Source of the DNA: Alitta virens
Taxonomy: Eukaryota > Annelida > Polychaeta > Phyllodocida > Nereididae
NCBI GenBank assembly: GCA_932294295.1
Contig: OW028580.1
Location: forward strand, 26,723,896 to 26,787,895
Reading direction: 5' to 3'
Length of the DNA stretch: 64,000 nt
Program-made: the position numbers and the translations under genes
The notes under the pieces: model-generated
What the model saw: only the letters and a program-made list of their open reading frames with translations
What the model was told of the DNA's origin: nothing
The model's database searches: none
In this document: piece after piece, positions 33,060-45,131 of the stretch
How the letters are laid out: each line of letters opens with the position of its first letter
Numbering within the stretch: the stretch's first letter is position 1

Positions 33060-33224
33060 TTGATTTTATTATCACCAAAGTATAATTTATTATCCTGATT
33101 AATAGAAAAAGGTATTTTCCAATGGCAGATGATCTGCATGTTGCATCCACTGATGAAAAGTGTGTGCTATGCAATGATGCAATAAGTCTTACTCAGTAAT
33201 GTCATATTTCTAGGCCACCCCCAC

Positions 33225-35545
33225 AAGTAAGAATAATTTTACCATCATCATTTGGACAAATTTTCTTGCTGTCATAAACTTTTCGTACTAACAGTAATAC
33301 TATAGACAAACATAGGTTGCGCTGCAGCTAAACCCTCAGCGAATCCCACATGCTATACAGGCATCATTAAAATTGTTCAGTTTTCGTTCGTTTCTTGAGC
33401 AGAACTCGAACACTTATGCAGTTGCTCCAATGAAATTTTATAAAGTAACACTCTGCATGGCCTAGTGGTGCCTTGTGATAGCCACACTGACATATTATCT
33501 TGGCTATGTTTTACAAAATCTTATTTCTTGGGTGCTCATGTAGTGTGTGCGATGAATCGAAAAAATTGTCACTTGGCCTACATAGTCTGTTACGCAATGC
33601 TATGTAGTCCCAAGATGTCCTATTTTTTTAACTCTTGAATTTCTTCGTTTGTTCATTTTATTGTGAGCGTAAAATAATACAGTCTGATAAAGTCGTACTT
33701 GATTTTTGTTAAAAGTAAGGCCCGTCAAGTCTTACATTGTCTTATTTTGATGCAAATATACTTGGGTATTAACATCCACATTTTTATACTCAGACGATTT
33801 GGTCAAAATTAATGAATAGAAATTATGAACTTTCTTTAGATAAACAAGAACTGCATTTATTTTATTGCTTAATAGCCAATACCCTGCTTGTTTTTGGATG
33901 ATGACATTGAAAATACTGGTGTATATTACTATATTTGACACATGTATCAACTCATGATATTGAGATTGTCAATAAAAATTATATATATATATTAGTGGTC
34001 TTGTTATTCATGTGCGCATGATATTATAATGTCTTGCAAATATCTTTCTTCTTATGAAGGTAATACTGCAGGAACCCTGTATTAACAGCTATCCATTCTG
34101 TTCAGAGTAAAGCCAAGTGAGCATAAAAAGCATTGTCTATCCTGTTCATGTCATTTAATTGTTCTGTTTCAAAGATTTTATGCACAATAAGGAGTATTCA
34201 GTTCACTAGAATTATCAGCACAATAGCATGTCATTTGGCTATGGCAATGATCCTAAGGAATATATATGAAATTCAGCAACAATGTTATGCCACATAAAGA
34301 TGTTGGGTATACACAAAATGAACCTTTAAGGTTTGCATTTCCTTTTATTTAAATACATAAAGTCTTAATATAAATAAATACGAATCTTAAAGGTTTATTT
34401 TGTATGGAATAGATCATTATGCAACAAATTATTATGAAATTGCTAATTATAAACAAAAACTGCTGAATGGGTTGAGCATGGCAATACTATGATCAAATAT
34501 TTAATAATTGTATGCACATGAATTGTACAACGTTTACGGCGGTCATTGCAAAGTATGGGAAGCTAAGGAATATGAAGGAAGCAAGAAATTTTTTAGCATT
34601 TTTTCGAGATTTCCCATTATTATTAGAAATAAGAAGCATGAAAGAAATGTCAAAGTGAAGCTTAAAAGGGAAAGTACTATAATCTAGATATATCATAGGC
34701 AAAATGTCATAGAGTCATTGATATGAGGGTTTGAAAGAGTACCAAATTTTCATATTTTCCTTATTCTATAAAATGATCTGTCATTGATGGTCATGAAACC
34801 CCAAAAAGGTATCTGTAAGCTATTTTAGACATATTGTTATTATTATGTTTTGTATGCATGTAGGACATTGTAGGTGCAGTAGTCCTGCAGTCTGGAAAAG
34901 AAATTTTTATGTTTTTCTTTTCATTTTTCACTTAATATTTTAATTCACAGCTGAGATATGTCAATTTGACTATCAAAATGTGCAACTAAGTTATATAGTT
35001 ATATAGGTAATAACATATAAAATAAAAATGTTGTAGGGTTAGTGCATTCATGCTAGAGTTATGCTCCCGGAAACTCAACATTTAACACAAGTTTTAGCAT
35101 TTTTTTCTGATTTTCCATTATTATTTAATCAGCATTAAATGAATATCAAATTAAGGTTGAAAAGTAGAAATACTATAATTTAGACATGTCATTATGTAAG
35201 GTAAATAGTGTCATTTGTATGGAGGTTTGAGGTTTGAAAAAGTAGGAACTTTCTCTATTTTGCCCTAATTTTGAAAATTCTATAGTATTTACGGCAATGA
35301 GACCCCCAAAAGGACAATGTTTTAAGTATGTAGGCGCAGAGTTCTGCTCCGGAAACGAAACAATTTTTATTTTTTTTCAAAGTTTTGTAAAACATAGCCG
35401 ACATATGTCAATGTGACTATCGAAAGACACCACTAGGCCATATAGAGTATTACTGTACAAAATTTTGTTAGGTCCGCCCATCGGACAGACATTGATGATA
35501 ACAAAAACCCTTTTCGAACTTCGTTTGCTGAGGGTTAAAAACTAA
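33225..35545. repeat. Long diverged inverted repeat (foldback) of about 2.3 kb
   Basis: About 33225-33640 matches the reverse complement of about 35290-35545. Shared blocks include GGCCTAGTGGTG / CACCACTAGGCC, CTATGTTTTACAAAA / TTTTGTAAAACATAG and CCCTCAGCGAA / TTTGCTGAGGG. The middle is non-coding AT-rich DNA. Confidence 0.55.
34590..35450. repeat. Diverged tandem duplication, about 480-bp period
   Basis: 34590-35000 and 35095-35450 share TTTAGCATTTTTT..GATTT.CCATTATTAT, the GAGGTTTGA block, a TGAAACCCCAAAAAGG / TGAGACCCCCAAAAGG block and GATATGTCAATTTGACTATC / CATATGTCAATGTGACTATC in the same order. It lies inside the foldback. Confidence 0.55.
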
Positions 35546-36149
35546 ATTCACTATAATTATCCATAAAAGAACGGATTTATTTTTTCGGTCATATTTTATC
35601 ATAGAAAGTCTGTAGCTGTGAACAATTGACAAATGCTAAAATAAATTCCAACTTTATGACCAATAAAAACCACTCTCTGTAACAATGAACTTCCAAGTTT
35701 CTTATCTTTCTGATGAAAAAAGTTTGCCCTTTGTGTCATCATAATAGCAATTTGTCACTGTCACAGACAAGTAATCTTTTTCCTAACACTTTTGTCAATT
35801 TTGTGCTGGTCAATGCCATTTATGGTAAATATGACGGAAAAAAACAAGTGGACATTTTTTTTAATTCTTCTATAGTTATAATTGATGTCCGCCTGATAAC
35901 TTTTAGCAGAGGTGGAGAAGTCATTTTGTGTGTCTTATGGGATGACAATTATCAAGGAAAAAGCCAGGCAAATACAGTTCTATCCACCTAGTGGCTTTGG
36001 TGTGTATGGTCACTATGGTGTCTAACTGTGTTATGAGATGAAATTATGATGGGACTATTTAAGGGACTATTTAAATGTTCAGTATATCGTCTGTTGCAGT
36101 ACCAGTATGGGGATATCCACGTTTAGGCTCATATCTGTCATAACTACAG
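35546..36149. other. No gene recognised
   Basis: AT-rich. The 92-codon ORF at 35713-35991 has no recognisable features. Confidence 0.35.
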
Positions 36150-36302
36150 ATGGATAGATAGATAGATAGATAGATATATAGACAGATAGATATATAGATA
36201 GATAGATAGATAGATAGATAGAGATAGATATAGATAGATAGATAGATACATACATACATACATACATACATACATACTTACATACTTACATACATACACA
36301 CA
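36150..36302. repeat. (GATA)n and (ATAC)n compound microsatellite
   Basis: GATA units with interruptions to about 36247, then ATAC units to 36300. Confidence 0.9.
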
Positions 36303-37075
36303 TCCTTAATACCTACAATATACAATTATACAATGGTTAAATGTGTATCCTTGGTCTGAAGCGTTATAATCCAGGGATCCCAGTTTCTAATATTGTTATA
36401 TCCAAACTGAGTCTCATCTTATTTTGTTATTTAATCAATGTGGCCGTAAACTACTACTGATTACCAATATTGCTATATTTTCACTAGATTAACAATTGCT
36501 CGTATTTAACAAGAAGACGCAGTTGCACATAATTCACTCTTGTTCATTTGCAATGGAACTGGGAGACAGTTTTTTTAAAAGAATTGTTAGAGCATTTACA
36601 GTTCAGTGCTCTTTGCAGTTTTGCAGTTTATAACTCGTTCGGGAAGCAAATAAACTTGGTAGAATGATGCAGTACTTTTGTAGTGAATAGTCGAAAATAG
36701 AGTATTTTAGTATAAATATCCAACAGGAATTTATTTTTCAGAAAAAAAAATATCCGTGCAACGTTCTTCAATAACATTGGCTGCCCCACCTTAAACAAGA
36801 AAGATCTTTAAATAGCATAGAGAGACTAGTGTTCAATTATTATCGTATTTTCGCTTTAATGATCATATTGGTTATGCCTAATTCTCATTCAACCACAGCA
36901 AGAACTGATTTTATTATATGCACTGAGTGTCAGAAAATAAGAAAAATAAGTGAAGCTGTTCAAATTTTATTTCAATGATATTGCCAAAATCCGATAAAGA
37001 TAGCCTGATAAAAAAAATTACAAATTCAATCTACATACTACAGACAATGTAGTTTGATCCACTAACGTGATAAAG
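36303..37075. other. No gene recognised
   Basis: AT-rich sequence without supported coding or known repeat structure. Confidence 0.35.
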
Positions 37076-37290
37076 TCAATATGAGCCACTACCATAATAT
37101 GAGCCATTTCCATCGCCAGATTTACTTCCATAATATGAGCCACTTCCGTAGTTGATACCACTTCCATAATATGAAGCATCCCTTCCTGAGGCACTGCCAT
37201 AATATGAGCCACCATCATAATATGAGCTACTTCCATAATTTGTGCCACTTTCATAATATGCACCACTTCCATCACCAGATCCACTTTCAT
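37076..37290 (-). pseudogene. Fragment of a Ser-Gly-Tyr repeat gene (copy D)
   Basis: Minus-strand reading gives about 70 residues such as SSYYDGGSYYGSASGRDASYYGSG and GSYYGSGSY before a stop. It has GRDAS in place of KKRDAS and Asp/Glu/Asn substitutions, so it is more diverged than copies A-C. There is no signal peptide. The apparent N-terminus is read from sequence that belongs, on the other strand, to a receptor fragment. I regard it as a dead partial copy. It could be an exon of a longer spliced gene. Confidence 0.55.
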
Positions 37291-37430
37291 AATATGGATG
37301 ACTTACAAGGAAAACAGTCATAATTTTGGCAGGAATGTAGTTCTTAATCTTATATTTTTGTTTCGGACATTCATATGAAAAGACATTTCAGCATCATCGC
37401 TCTTGCCTGGATAAGATGCATACACTGCAT
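37291..37430 (+). pseudogene. Fragment of a GPCR related to the gene at 43 kb
   Basis: ATATGGATGACTTACAA..GAAAACA and TTTTGGCAGGAAT match the TM4 segment at 43565-43610. TGTTTCGGACATTCATATGAAAAGA matches the second extracellular loop near 43690, and GCTCTTGCCTGGATAAGATGCAT matches TM5 near 43792. The order is the same, with deletions and frame changes. It abuts copy D on its left and a LINE tail on its right. Confidence 0.6.
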
Positions 37431-37657
37431 GTAGTCCACTGTTAACAAGAGCAACTAGACAAGGTAGATCCTACAACATGAAATTGTGTGAGCGACAGGT
37501 CCAGAGGCTGAACACCAGGAAAAACTGTTTCTCTATAAGCACTGTCAGTTCGTGGAACAAATTGCCACAACATGTGTCATTCAAAAATCGATTAGACAAA
37601 ACACTTGCAACACAAAGATATAGATATAACCCCGAATCTCAAGATTGGCTGCAGTAG
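37415..37657 (+). pseudogene. LINE ORF2 C-terminal tail
   Basis: An open frame reads TRQGRSYNMKLCERQ, RLNTRKNCFSISTVSSWNKL and NRLDKTL before a TAG at 37655-37657. The pattern (R...N.RK.FFS.R.V..WN.LP....F K.RLD) is the conserved C-terminus of CR1/L2/Jockey-type LINE proteins. The following 370 bases, with repeated GTCAGGCAG..GGTAG blocks, look like its 3' UTR. Confidence 0.75.
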
Positions 37658-39929
37658 AGGCCAAATTTTGTAAATTCCTCGGAGGAACTGTAGCAGTAGC
37701 TGCATTCCTTCTTGCCCTGTCCCGGAAACTATAAGACAAAATCAGGATCCAACTTTATTAAATTGTAGACCAAAGTCAGGCAGTGACAGCTGCCTTGACT
37801 AGTTTGTATTGTAGAGATTTGAAACCTGAATAACAGAACATTCCACCACCTTTTGGATAAACAGTCAGGCAATGGTAGAGGCCTGATAACTTACAACTTA
37901 CAACCTACTATGTTGCTGGATGTATTCATCTAAATTTACTAAGTCAAACTCTAGTCAGGCAGCGGTAGCAGTCATGACTATATGCAAGTGCTGGACTATT
38001 ATAATACCATTGTACATAATGTAAATATGTTTAAAGGGGAACTAAACCCTTTTGCACTTTACTTCTCAGATGTTAACTTGGGTCCATTGAAACCAATCCC
38101 CGCTATATATAATTTGTATATAAGCACTGGTAAAGTAATATCCGGTATTTATTAGCTCGGTGTTGTGAACTACAGAGGCCGCCATTTTCGACTTTCCCGG
38201 GCGTCTTGCACTAGCCGGAAATACGTCACTGTTGTCCAATGAAAGCCAAGTATGCAAGAGACTCATTGCAAACCAATTGCTAGACCATTGGTGTGAGCTG
38301 ACAGTTCAGAGACAGTTAATTGCACTTGAGCATGTTAAGAACCTGTCAATAGTCAATAGACACAGTTCTCACTAAGTGTCAAGTAAATTTCCATTGAAGA
38401 ATTTGAGACAATGCATATAATCACAGAAACCGTCAATTGGGACTTTCCATCTACTTGTCCACTGAACAATTTTAACTTGTTAAAATCCTTTTATTAGTGA
38501 AGGCGTGAACCTAGAGTCGACCTTATTTTATGAAACTTGAAGCAGACCAGGGCCGTATTCAGATGTGACTTTATGGGGAGGGGGTTATGCTCTTAAAAAA
38601 TTGCCCACTTACACTACAGCTATACACTAATTAAACTATAATTTAAGATTGTGGCATGCTTTGGGGGTCAAGGAATTGTTTCTAGAATTTTTATTACAGC
38701 TAGTAAGTGCCGGGGGGGGGGGGGTTGTTCTGACTCCCATTAGGGTGCATCAGCTGCCTGATGACATTTTCAAGCACAAAACTTTAGTCTGTCTTAGTTC
38801 CCAATTTGTTCTTCATGCCAACATACTCTGTCAGGCTCATTTTCATGGAAATCAATCAATATTTAGGTATCCCACCAAAAGATTTGAAACTCCGGGTTCA
38901 AATGATGATGAATACTGTGGAAAACCTGTATATCAGCTTTTTTATTTGACAAGGAAGACCACAAGGATTGTAAATATTAACATCTATTGCAAAAATAATT
39001 TAAAGAACTTTTATATTAACCAGTTTTACTGGATAGATAAAGTGCTCCATTGAGTCAAGTATCAATATACAGTTGCAAACAACCAGTGAAAAAAAGAAAA
39101 AAAGAAGCTAGATTAATGAAAGCACATATCAATAGTTCTCAAGCATTACTACACTGCTATCATTAAAAGTAATAAAGTACACCAATACTTCAAAATTACT
39201 GATGTCCTATTATGTGAAACGTGCTAATCACGTAAAAAATTTAGATCCAAGCATGGGGTCAGTTGTTCAATTGTCATATTTTGTTATTAAATGAAATTAT
39301 ATCAATTAATTTAATTACCCAACTACAAATAAAAAGAACCAATCAAATAACTAATTCTTGCTGAAACTCATCACTATTAAGATTAATCATGTTTCCAATG
39401 CAAATTGTTATCTTTGGACACACAAACACAGTGCCAATAACAGATTTTCCAATGGACATTTTATACGAATGGCTTTTTACCTTTCTCAGATATGGGAGTT
39501 TTTTGTGGCCACTCTTCAACAATATGGAATACATTTTTATATTTAGTTTCATTCTTTGATGCCTGAAGAAAATTAGATGCTATTTTATGCCATGTTCTGC
39601 AGAGTCATTGACTACATTCAAAGCACCTAGATTATATTCTGCATTTTCAAGGGATGCTTTGCAGGAAGCAGACAACCATTTGGTAACACTTAAAAATTGT
39701 ATATAGCTCCAGAATGGGGATTAGATACCTTGAACCGGGATTGATGAGGTCTGCTTATTCCATCACAGGAGATATGATTGTTGTAAAACGGATTTCTCCA
39801 TGATCAGTGCCAAATTTTGACTTGGTTTATTCTCATCAGGTTTCTTGGCTAACAGGGCATTAGCTGCTATTGCTGCTTTTTGGCCTGCATACACCTGAGA
39901 GCTGAAGAGCGCAAGGAGTATAATTTTAT

Positions 39930-40205
39930 CCACCGAAAACTAAATGCTGTCTTAGGAATGCCTGCAAAGCACACCTTGATATGTTGGGACGTATAACTTC
40001 ACACTGCGGTCTGGTTTTGATGAACTTGAGGTCATTGTAAGGCACATCCACAGCTAAAGTACAGGTCCTCTAACAATAACTGTTAACCAGTTCAAAGATG
40101 TCTCGGAATTTCTTTACTTGATGTTGGCTTGTAACTGTTCCAGGTGCTAATTTGTTTATTTGATCTTGAAGCAAACATGCGAGTTTTACCCGGCCCCAAC
40201 CAAAA
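39930..40205 (-). pseudogene. Unidentified coding-like remnant
   Basis: The minus strand reads GWGRVKLACLLQDQINKL and VKKFRDIFELVNSYC, then one stop, then LAVDVPYNDLKFI and RCALQAFLRQHLVFGG. The composition is protein-like. I do not recognise the family, and neighbouring minus frames to 39590 may continue it with stops. Confidence 0.3.
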
Positions 40206-40424
40206 ATTTCACTTGATTTGACTTTAATTTGGAAGGTGGAATCTTATGATCATTCTCCTTTGATGATGATGATGATCCATCATCAGCCATAATTTCATTT
40301 CTCCAAAATTCCGGTTATAGGTCAGAGTCACTTTAACTACAATCCAAGGCACCTAAGAGGTGTCTTTACTCAACCAGACTTTGGGTGAACAGTGTCCATA
40401 TGAATAAAAACTGAAGGCCAAGAT

Positions 40425-40720
40425 AAGTGATGCAGACCGGACCGCATGGGTCCGGTCCGGTACGCGGTCTGACCCTGGAACGCATCGGTACCGGACCAGC
40501 AACAAAATACCAGTACTGGGTGCCTGGACCGCGGTCCGGACTGCTGGAAAATTTTTTTCTAAACCTTTGTTTTTATCATAATTTAAAAAAATGCCGATGG
40601 ATCGCTTCTGGACCGGTCCAGTAATAATACCGGACCACCTGACCCTGGACTGGACCAGTACCAGACCACTTTAAGGAATATCGGACCACCCAAAAAAAGG
40701 CAGTCCGGTCTGCATCACTA
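40425..40720. mobile_element. hAT-like MITE, 296 bp, 8-bp target duplication
   Basis: The ends are AAGTGATGCAGACCGGAC and GTCCGGTCTGCATCACTA (reverse complementary). The 8-bp direct repeat GCCAAGAT flanks it at 40417-40424 and 40721-40728. An 8-bp duplication and AGTGATGC-type termini are hallmarks of hAT elements. The inside is CCGGTCCGG-rich and non-coding. Confidence 0.8.
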
Positions 40721-41936
40721 GCCAAGATCTGGGTTGATACGAAAACTTTTAGCAAATTGCTACTAGAAGGTTCATCGGGTTTGCTGTATGTGCATTGTTA
40801 TGTGCAACAATGAAGCTTATGTGCACAAAAGGCATATTGTTGAATTGGAGCTTCAACTATGACTCTTATTATGATTAACCTTCATTAAATCCTAAAAGGG
40901 TTTGGGTAATGCCTGTTTATGTTTAGTACATGCACAATGTATGCATCATCAGAGAAGTTTTCAGTTTGGCCGATAGCATATTAATGCATACTAATTGTAC
41001 GATAAAGTGGGAAAACTTCAAGAGGATGGTGGGATACCTAAATATAATCCTATTGAAATACAATTTTAGGAGTGATGCTCAACTGGCCCTTATTTCGATC
41101 AGATTGCTATTAGTACTGTACACATGGATTCATTGACTTGAGAGTGGATTAAGAGTTTGCCATTTACACTGCACAATTCCCTGACATTTGGATATGCTTT
41201 TTTTTTCCTATAAATACCGCACACTGCCGAACCAGAGGTTTATGTAAGATTTTAAGTATTTGCAAAGCAAAGCAATATTCAAAATTCTGCCCCCCCCCCC
41301 CCCCCAAATTCAAATACATGTATACACATTGTATAGTGATACCAAATAAAAGCTGCATTTAATCGTGTAGTGATAACATATTGCATATATCAATTATTCC
41401 TATAATGATTAAGATAAAAATAACTTTTACTTTTAAACGCACATGCTTGGGGATAAAGTTGCTTATATAATAAAATGCAAAATATGGATACTATATCTAA
41501 GTGTCTTAGAGGCTTCAGATACTGGAAGCAGGGTTATTTGCCCATCGAGCAATTATACATATTCATAAAATGCAAATTGCTCATTGCAATCATGCTGTAT
41601 TACAAAAATTTCAATTAACACCTTTCATGTGTTCTATAGATCCGATCAGTTCTTATATGAAATTTCAATGAACAATGAAACGGATTGCCATCTATGGATA
41701 GCTCATAGCCTAGCCGTGTTCAGTTATTAGGACATAAGTGACGTCACCAGCCATGCGTGCCGTGTGCAATAATGGCGGCCATCAGCGTTGCGGCAGGGGG
41801 TGCAAAATGCACAGTTAATTAGCTTAAAAAAGACTAATATAAACTTTTAGACATTTTCTTTCACTGCAATGTTTTTCCAAATCTCATTGAACTTTTAAAA
41901 TTAACATACAAATTGGCTTTAGTTCCCCTTTAAATG

Positions 41937-43090
41937 TACATAACATGTATATATGATATACTGATATGCACCATAAATTACAACCACCACTCATGCGCTT
42001 CAAGAATTTACTAAATATGATCTGCATATAGAGGTCCCATTGGGGCCTGCGTGCAGTAACTACTATACTATACTATAATATAGGTATGTTTTGTTCTAAA
42101 AAGAATTAGAGGAAAGTACAACATCCTCATTGGCAATTGATTAGCAATTTAACATGTTTTTTATTTTGGTTTTTGCAACAGATTTAATAATATTTAGAAT
42201 GAAATATGTATGGTACCTCCCTGTACCGGTTATCTGATGCAAAATAAATGTCCGAAAATATCGGACTACAAAGCATAACTAAAATATATCAAACATTTTA
42301 TGGTTTGAAAGTAACTAAATAATTACACTGTTAACAAGCAAAACATTATAGCTGAATGATGAACAGTCAATGGTAATTAAAGCTATAGCAACTAAAAACA
42401 ATGACAGCACTGAAATAGATACAATTCACTGCACTGCATCCGAGCTAATTTTCAAGCAACACATTACTAAGATCTGGTAAATCTAAACTTATGGGTAGAG
42501 ACACTTTCGTTTATTTTCAACACATTAAAAATCGGACTTTGAACATACTTCTTTTATTCTTTTATCGTGTTTTACATCAAGTGCCAATGACTCAGTTTTG
42601 TGGAATTACCCCAACATAAAAATATTTATTATTATTTTAAACAGTTGGTGTGACAATTGTCAACCCAAAATAGATACCAATTTGAATGGGGAAATCTGAA
42701 TTTGACACAATGTAAAAATCCTAAATACATGATGTGTTGATCAGAGGGAAACGTGTATAATTACAGTATTCCTCATTAACAGGTGTGTATTTTTAGCCTT
42801 CAACAGGATATGTATAAGAGAAACATGATAATAAATTATTTTTTTTGGTCTGTTCACATGATGTGTTGGTCTCTGGGAAATGTTATCATAGTTAGTTATT
42901 TAGATGGGTGCATCCATGCATTTTCCAGCTCTGAACAAGTGCTATGATAAAGAAGGAGGCAAGTTAAATACTTCATGCTGGATGCAGTTCTTTGCCTTGA
43001 AACAAGTTGTTACTTACAATCAATTGGGAATATTTTTTACCTTATTTCAAAATGAAGCAGTTAATCACACAGACCTTCCTTGTTTGAATT
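41937..43090. other. Upstream flank of the GPCR gene, no gene recognised
   Basis: AT-rich. The 72-codon ORF at 42904-43122 overlaps the receptor N-terminus region and has no supporting features. No clear TATA box was found. Confidence 0.35.
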
Positions 43091-43123
43091 TGATTGCATG
43101 GCTTAATTGTTTTAATATATGAC

Positions 43124-44430
43124 ATGAACTACACAAGCATGTCTTACTCTATTGCAAAGTACACAAATATGTCATACTCGCTTCAAAATTCAACCCAAAA
43201 CAATACATGGAGGGAGTATTTTTATGAAGTACCAAATCCTATACAAATATTTGTCATGTACCTTGTGGCAGTTGGAGCAATGCTCACAAATTTTACAGTC
43301 TTTTACACTGTGCCTCGTTTGCATGGGAAAATTGGCAGTTCCACCAGATTGGCAATGTTAAACTTGGCAATCACTGATACCCTCCTGGGTCTTGGATGTT
43401 TTATTTCAAGAACTGTTTATATTACGGACCCAGTGTTATACTTTAAGCATTGGTGTGATATTGATACTTGTCTGAATCCTTTCGTTGCAAGTATGAGTAT
43501 TTTCAGCCTGACTTTTTTGAACTGTGATAAGTTTTTGACGCTGAAATTTCCTTTTCGCTACCGAATATGGATGACTTACAAGAAAACAATAGTCATTTTG
43601 GCAGGAATCTGGCTCTTCCTGATCTTATACCACATGCGCTCTTTTTACATAATTGGAACACAAGGACGTTACTGGGAAAATACATTTGTATGTTTTGGAC
43701 GTTCTTATCAAAAGAGAACATCTTTGATATTCACTCTACATATCATTGATATCATGATTTTTCTGACCCTGCCATTTCTCATGGCCATTCTTGCTCTTGT
43801 TGGGATAGCATGCATCATAAAAAGACATCAAACACAGGCTGGTTTTCTACAGGTAAATGTCATCTTTCTCTAGATTAAATTTTTCAGTCAATGCAAGAAT
43901 AAATGCCAGTATTTTATATCATTCCTTAATTGTACTACAAAAATGATGACATAAGCACGAAACTAAATACATATAGATAGCAAATCATAATATTTATTAC
44001 ACATAATTGAGCAGTCTATGAAACATGCTGAGAAAATCACTTAATAAGAACTTTTGTATTGCAGGAAGGTCAACAAGGCCACCCTGCAAATGATCGCTCC
44101 GTGGTGCGCACCATCTTTGCCGTGAATTTGATCTTTGTCTGTATGATGACACCCTTCGGCATTTGCAACAATGTTTGGATGCTAATCACAGGAGTCACTG
44201 CAGGGCACAATGCCAACTTCGTAACCATGTGGCTAGCCGCAGCTAATTCTGCCATCAATCCCTTCATTTATATACCTGGCATGAGATCTTATCGTCAAGA
44301 GCTGAAGGAGGGGTACCAGAGAATTTTCAATCGAGGAAACTGCAAACCAAGTACAAGGAATGGTGCAACCTACGTTCCACATACTAACATTGTTAGTCAG
44401 TGTAATGACATCAGTAGCAGTACAGTTTAG
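43124..44430 (+). CDS. Class A (rhodopsin-type) G protein-coupled receptor, two exons
   Basis: Exon 1 (43124-43852) and exon 2 (44065-44430) join in phase 0 to a 364-residue receptor. The 212-bp intron has CAG/GTAAAT and TTGTATTGCAG/G splice sites. The extracellular N-terminus has several N-glycosylation sequons (NYT, NMS, NST, NNT). Landmarks are TM2 NLAITD, Cys in HWC at the start of TM3, and CDKF in place of DRY after TM3. TM4 has GIWLF, the second extracellular loop has Cys in VCFG, TM6 has MMTPF with the conserved Pro, and TM7 has NSAINPFIY (NPxxY). The ligand is unknown, and the degenerate DRY is unusual. I start at the second Met (43124), because the earlier in-frame Met at 43094 adds a hydrophobic stretch before the sequon-rich tail. 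Either is possible. Confidence 0.8.
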
Positions 44431-44696
44431 ATCATTTAGCAATACAAAATTATGAGCATAAATCATCATTACCCAAAAGTTTTTACTGTCATTTACTGTT
44501 ACTAGGAACCAAACACGACAAAGAAGAAATCAACTGTATCTATAATCAGAGTGTCATGAAATTTATGTTACATAAAAAGGTTATGGAATTTTTTTTTTTT
44601 AATCTATTGATGGTGTGACAGTGTGATGCCGGGAGCTATATATATTGCCAAGATGCACATGTTTTTCACACGTGTGTATATGCAGTAACTAGCATT

Positions 44697-44702
44697 AATA
44701 AA
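44697..44702 (+). promoter_or_regulatory. Candidate poly(A) signal of the GPCR gene
   Basis: AATAAA lies 267 bases after the stop codon. A second candidate lies near 44881. Confidence 0.35.
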
Positions 44703-45071
44703 TATCATGCAATTACTAGCATTTCAAAACGCGTCAATGTGACATAACTCCAAGCGTGTATGTGTAATAACGAGCACATGTATGTGCAATTGCTCGCAAG
44801 TTAACATAGGTAATGTTGAACGCACATTAAATTTTGTATGAGCTTTATTTAAACGTCAGATTATGTTCAATACACGCTGGCAATAAAAAAAAAATGAGCA
44901 TGTTTTATATCCAGATGAGAAAAGAAGTGACAATACACAAGATAGAAACAAGAAGCATGGTGTATTTATTGCCTTTATCAAAAGTTAACCAAAATAGAAA
45001 TAAAAGGAAATGTTATACAATAGAGCATAGTAATTGTTATTCGAAATGAATGATAAATTTACATTGTTCAA

Positions 45072-45072
45072 T

Positions 45073-45125
<53 letters not shown>

Positions 45126-45131
45126 GGATGG
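45072..45131. repeat. (GATA)n microsatellite
   Basis: Uninterrupted GATA units with a GGAT variant at the end. The DNA from here to 46110 has no recognised gene, but several short CACGTG-containing palindromes (44660-45440). Confidence 0.9.

Larger units (their letters stand above)
38031..41936. repeat. 3.9-kb region bounded by TTAAAGGGGAACTAAA inverted termini
   Basis: The left end (38031) and right end (about 41920-41936) carry TTAAAGGGGAACTAAA in inverted orientation. Just inside each is a GCCGCCAT / ATGGCGGC motif (38178, 41773) near a GACGTCAC- or ACGTCAC-type site. These ends are typical of TTAA-target DNA elements. It may be one large element or two MITE halves. A hAT-like MITE is nested inside. 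A 134-codon ORF at 38649-39053 shows no recognised domain. Confidence 0.5.

Noticed and set aside
36079..36271. Tyr/Ile/Ser-rich ORFs near 36.1 kb
   Set aside because: They are translations of a GATA/ATAC microsatellite.
38649..39053. 134-codon ORF with a poly-Gly stretch
   Set aside because: It crosses a poly-G run, has no motif and lies inside a transposon-bounded segment.
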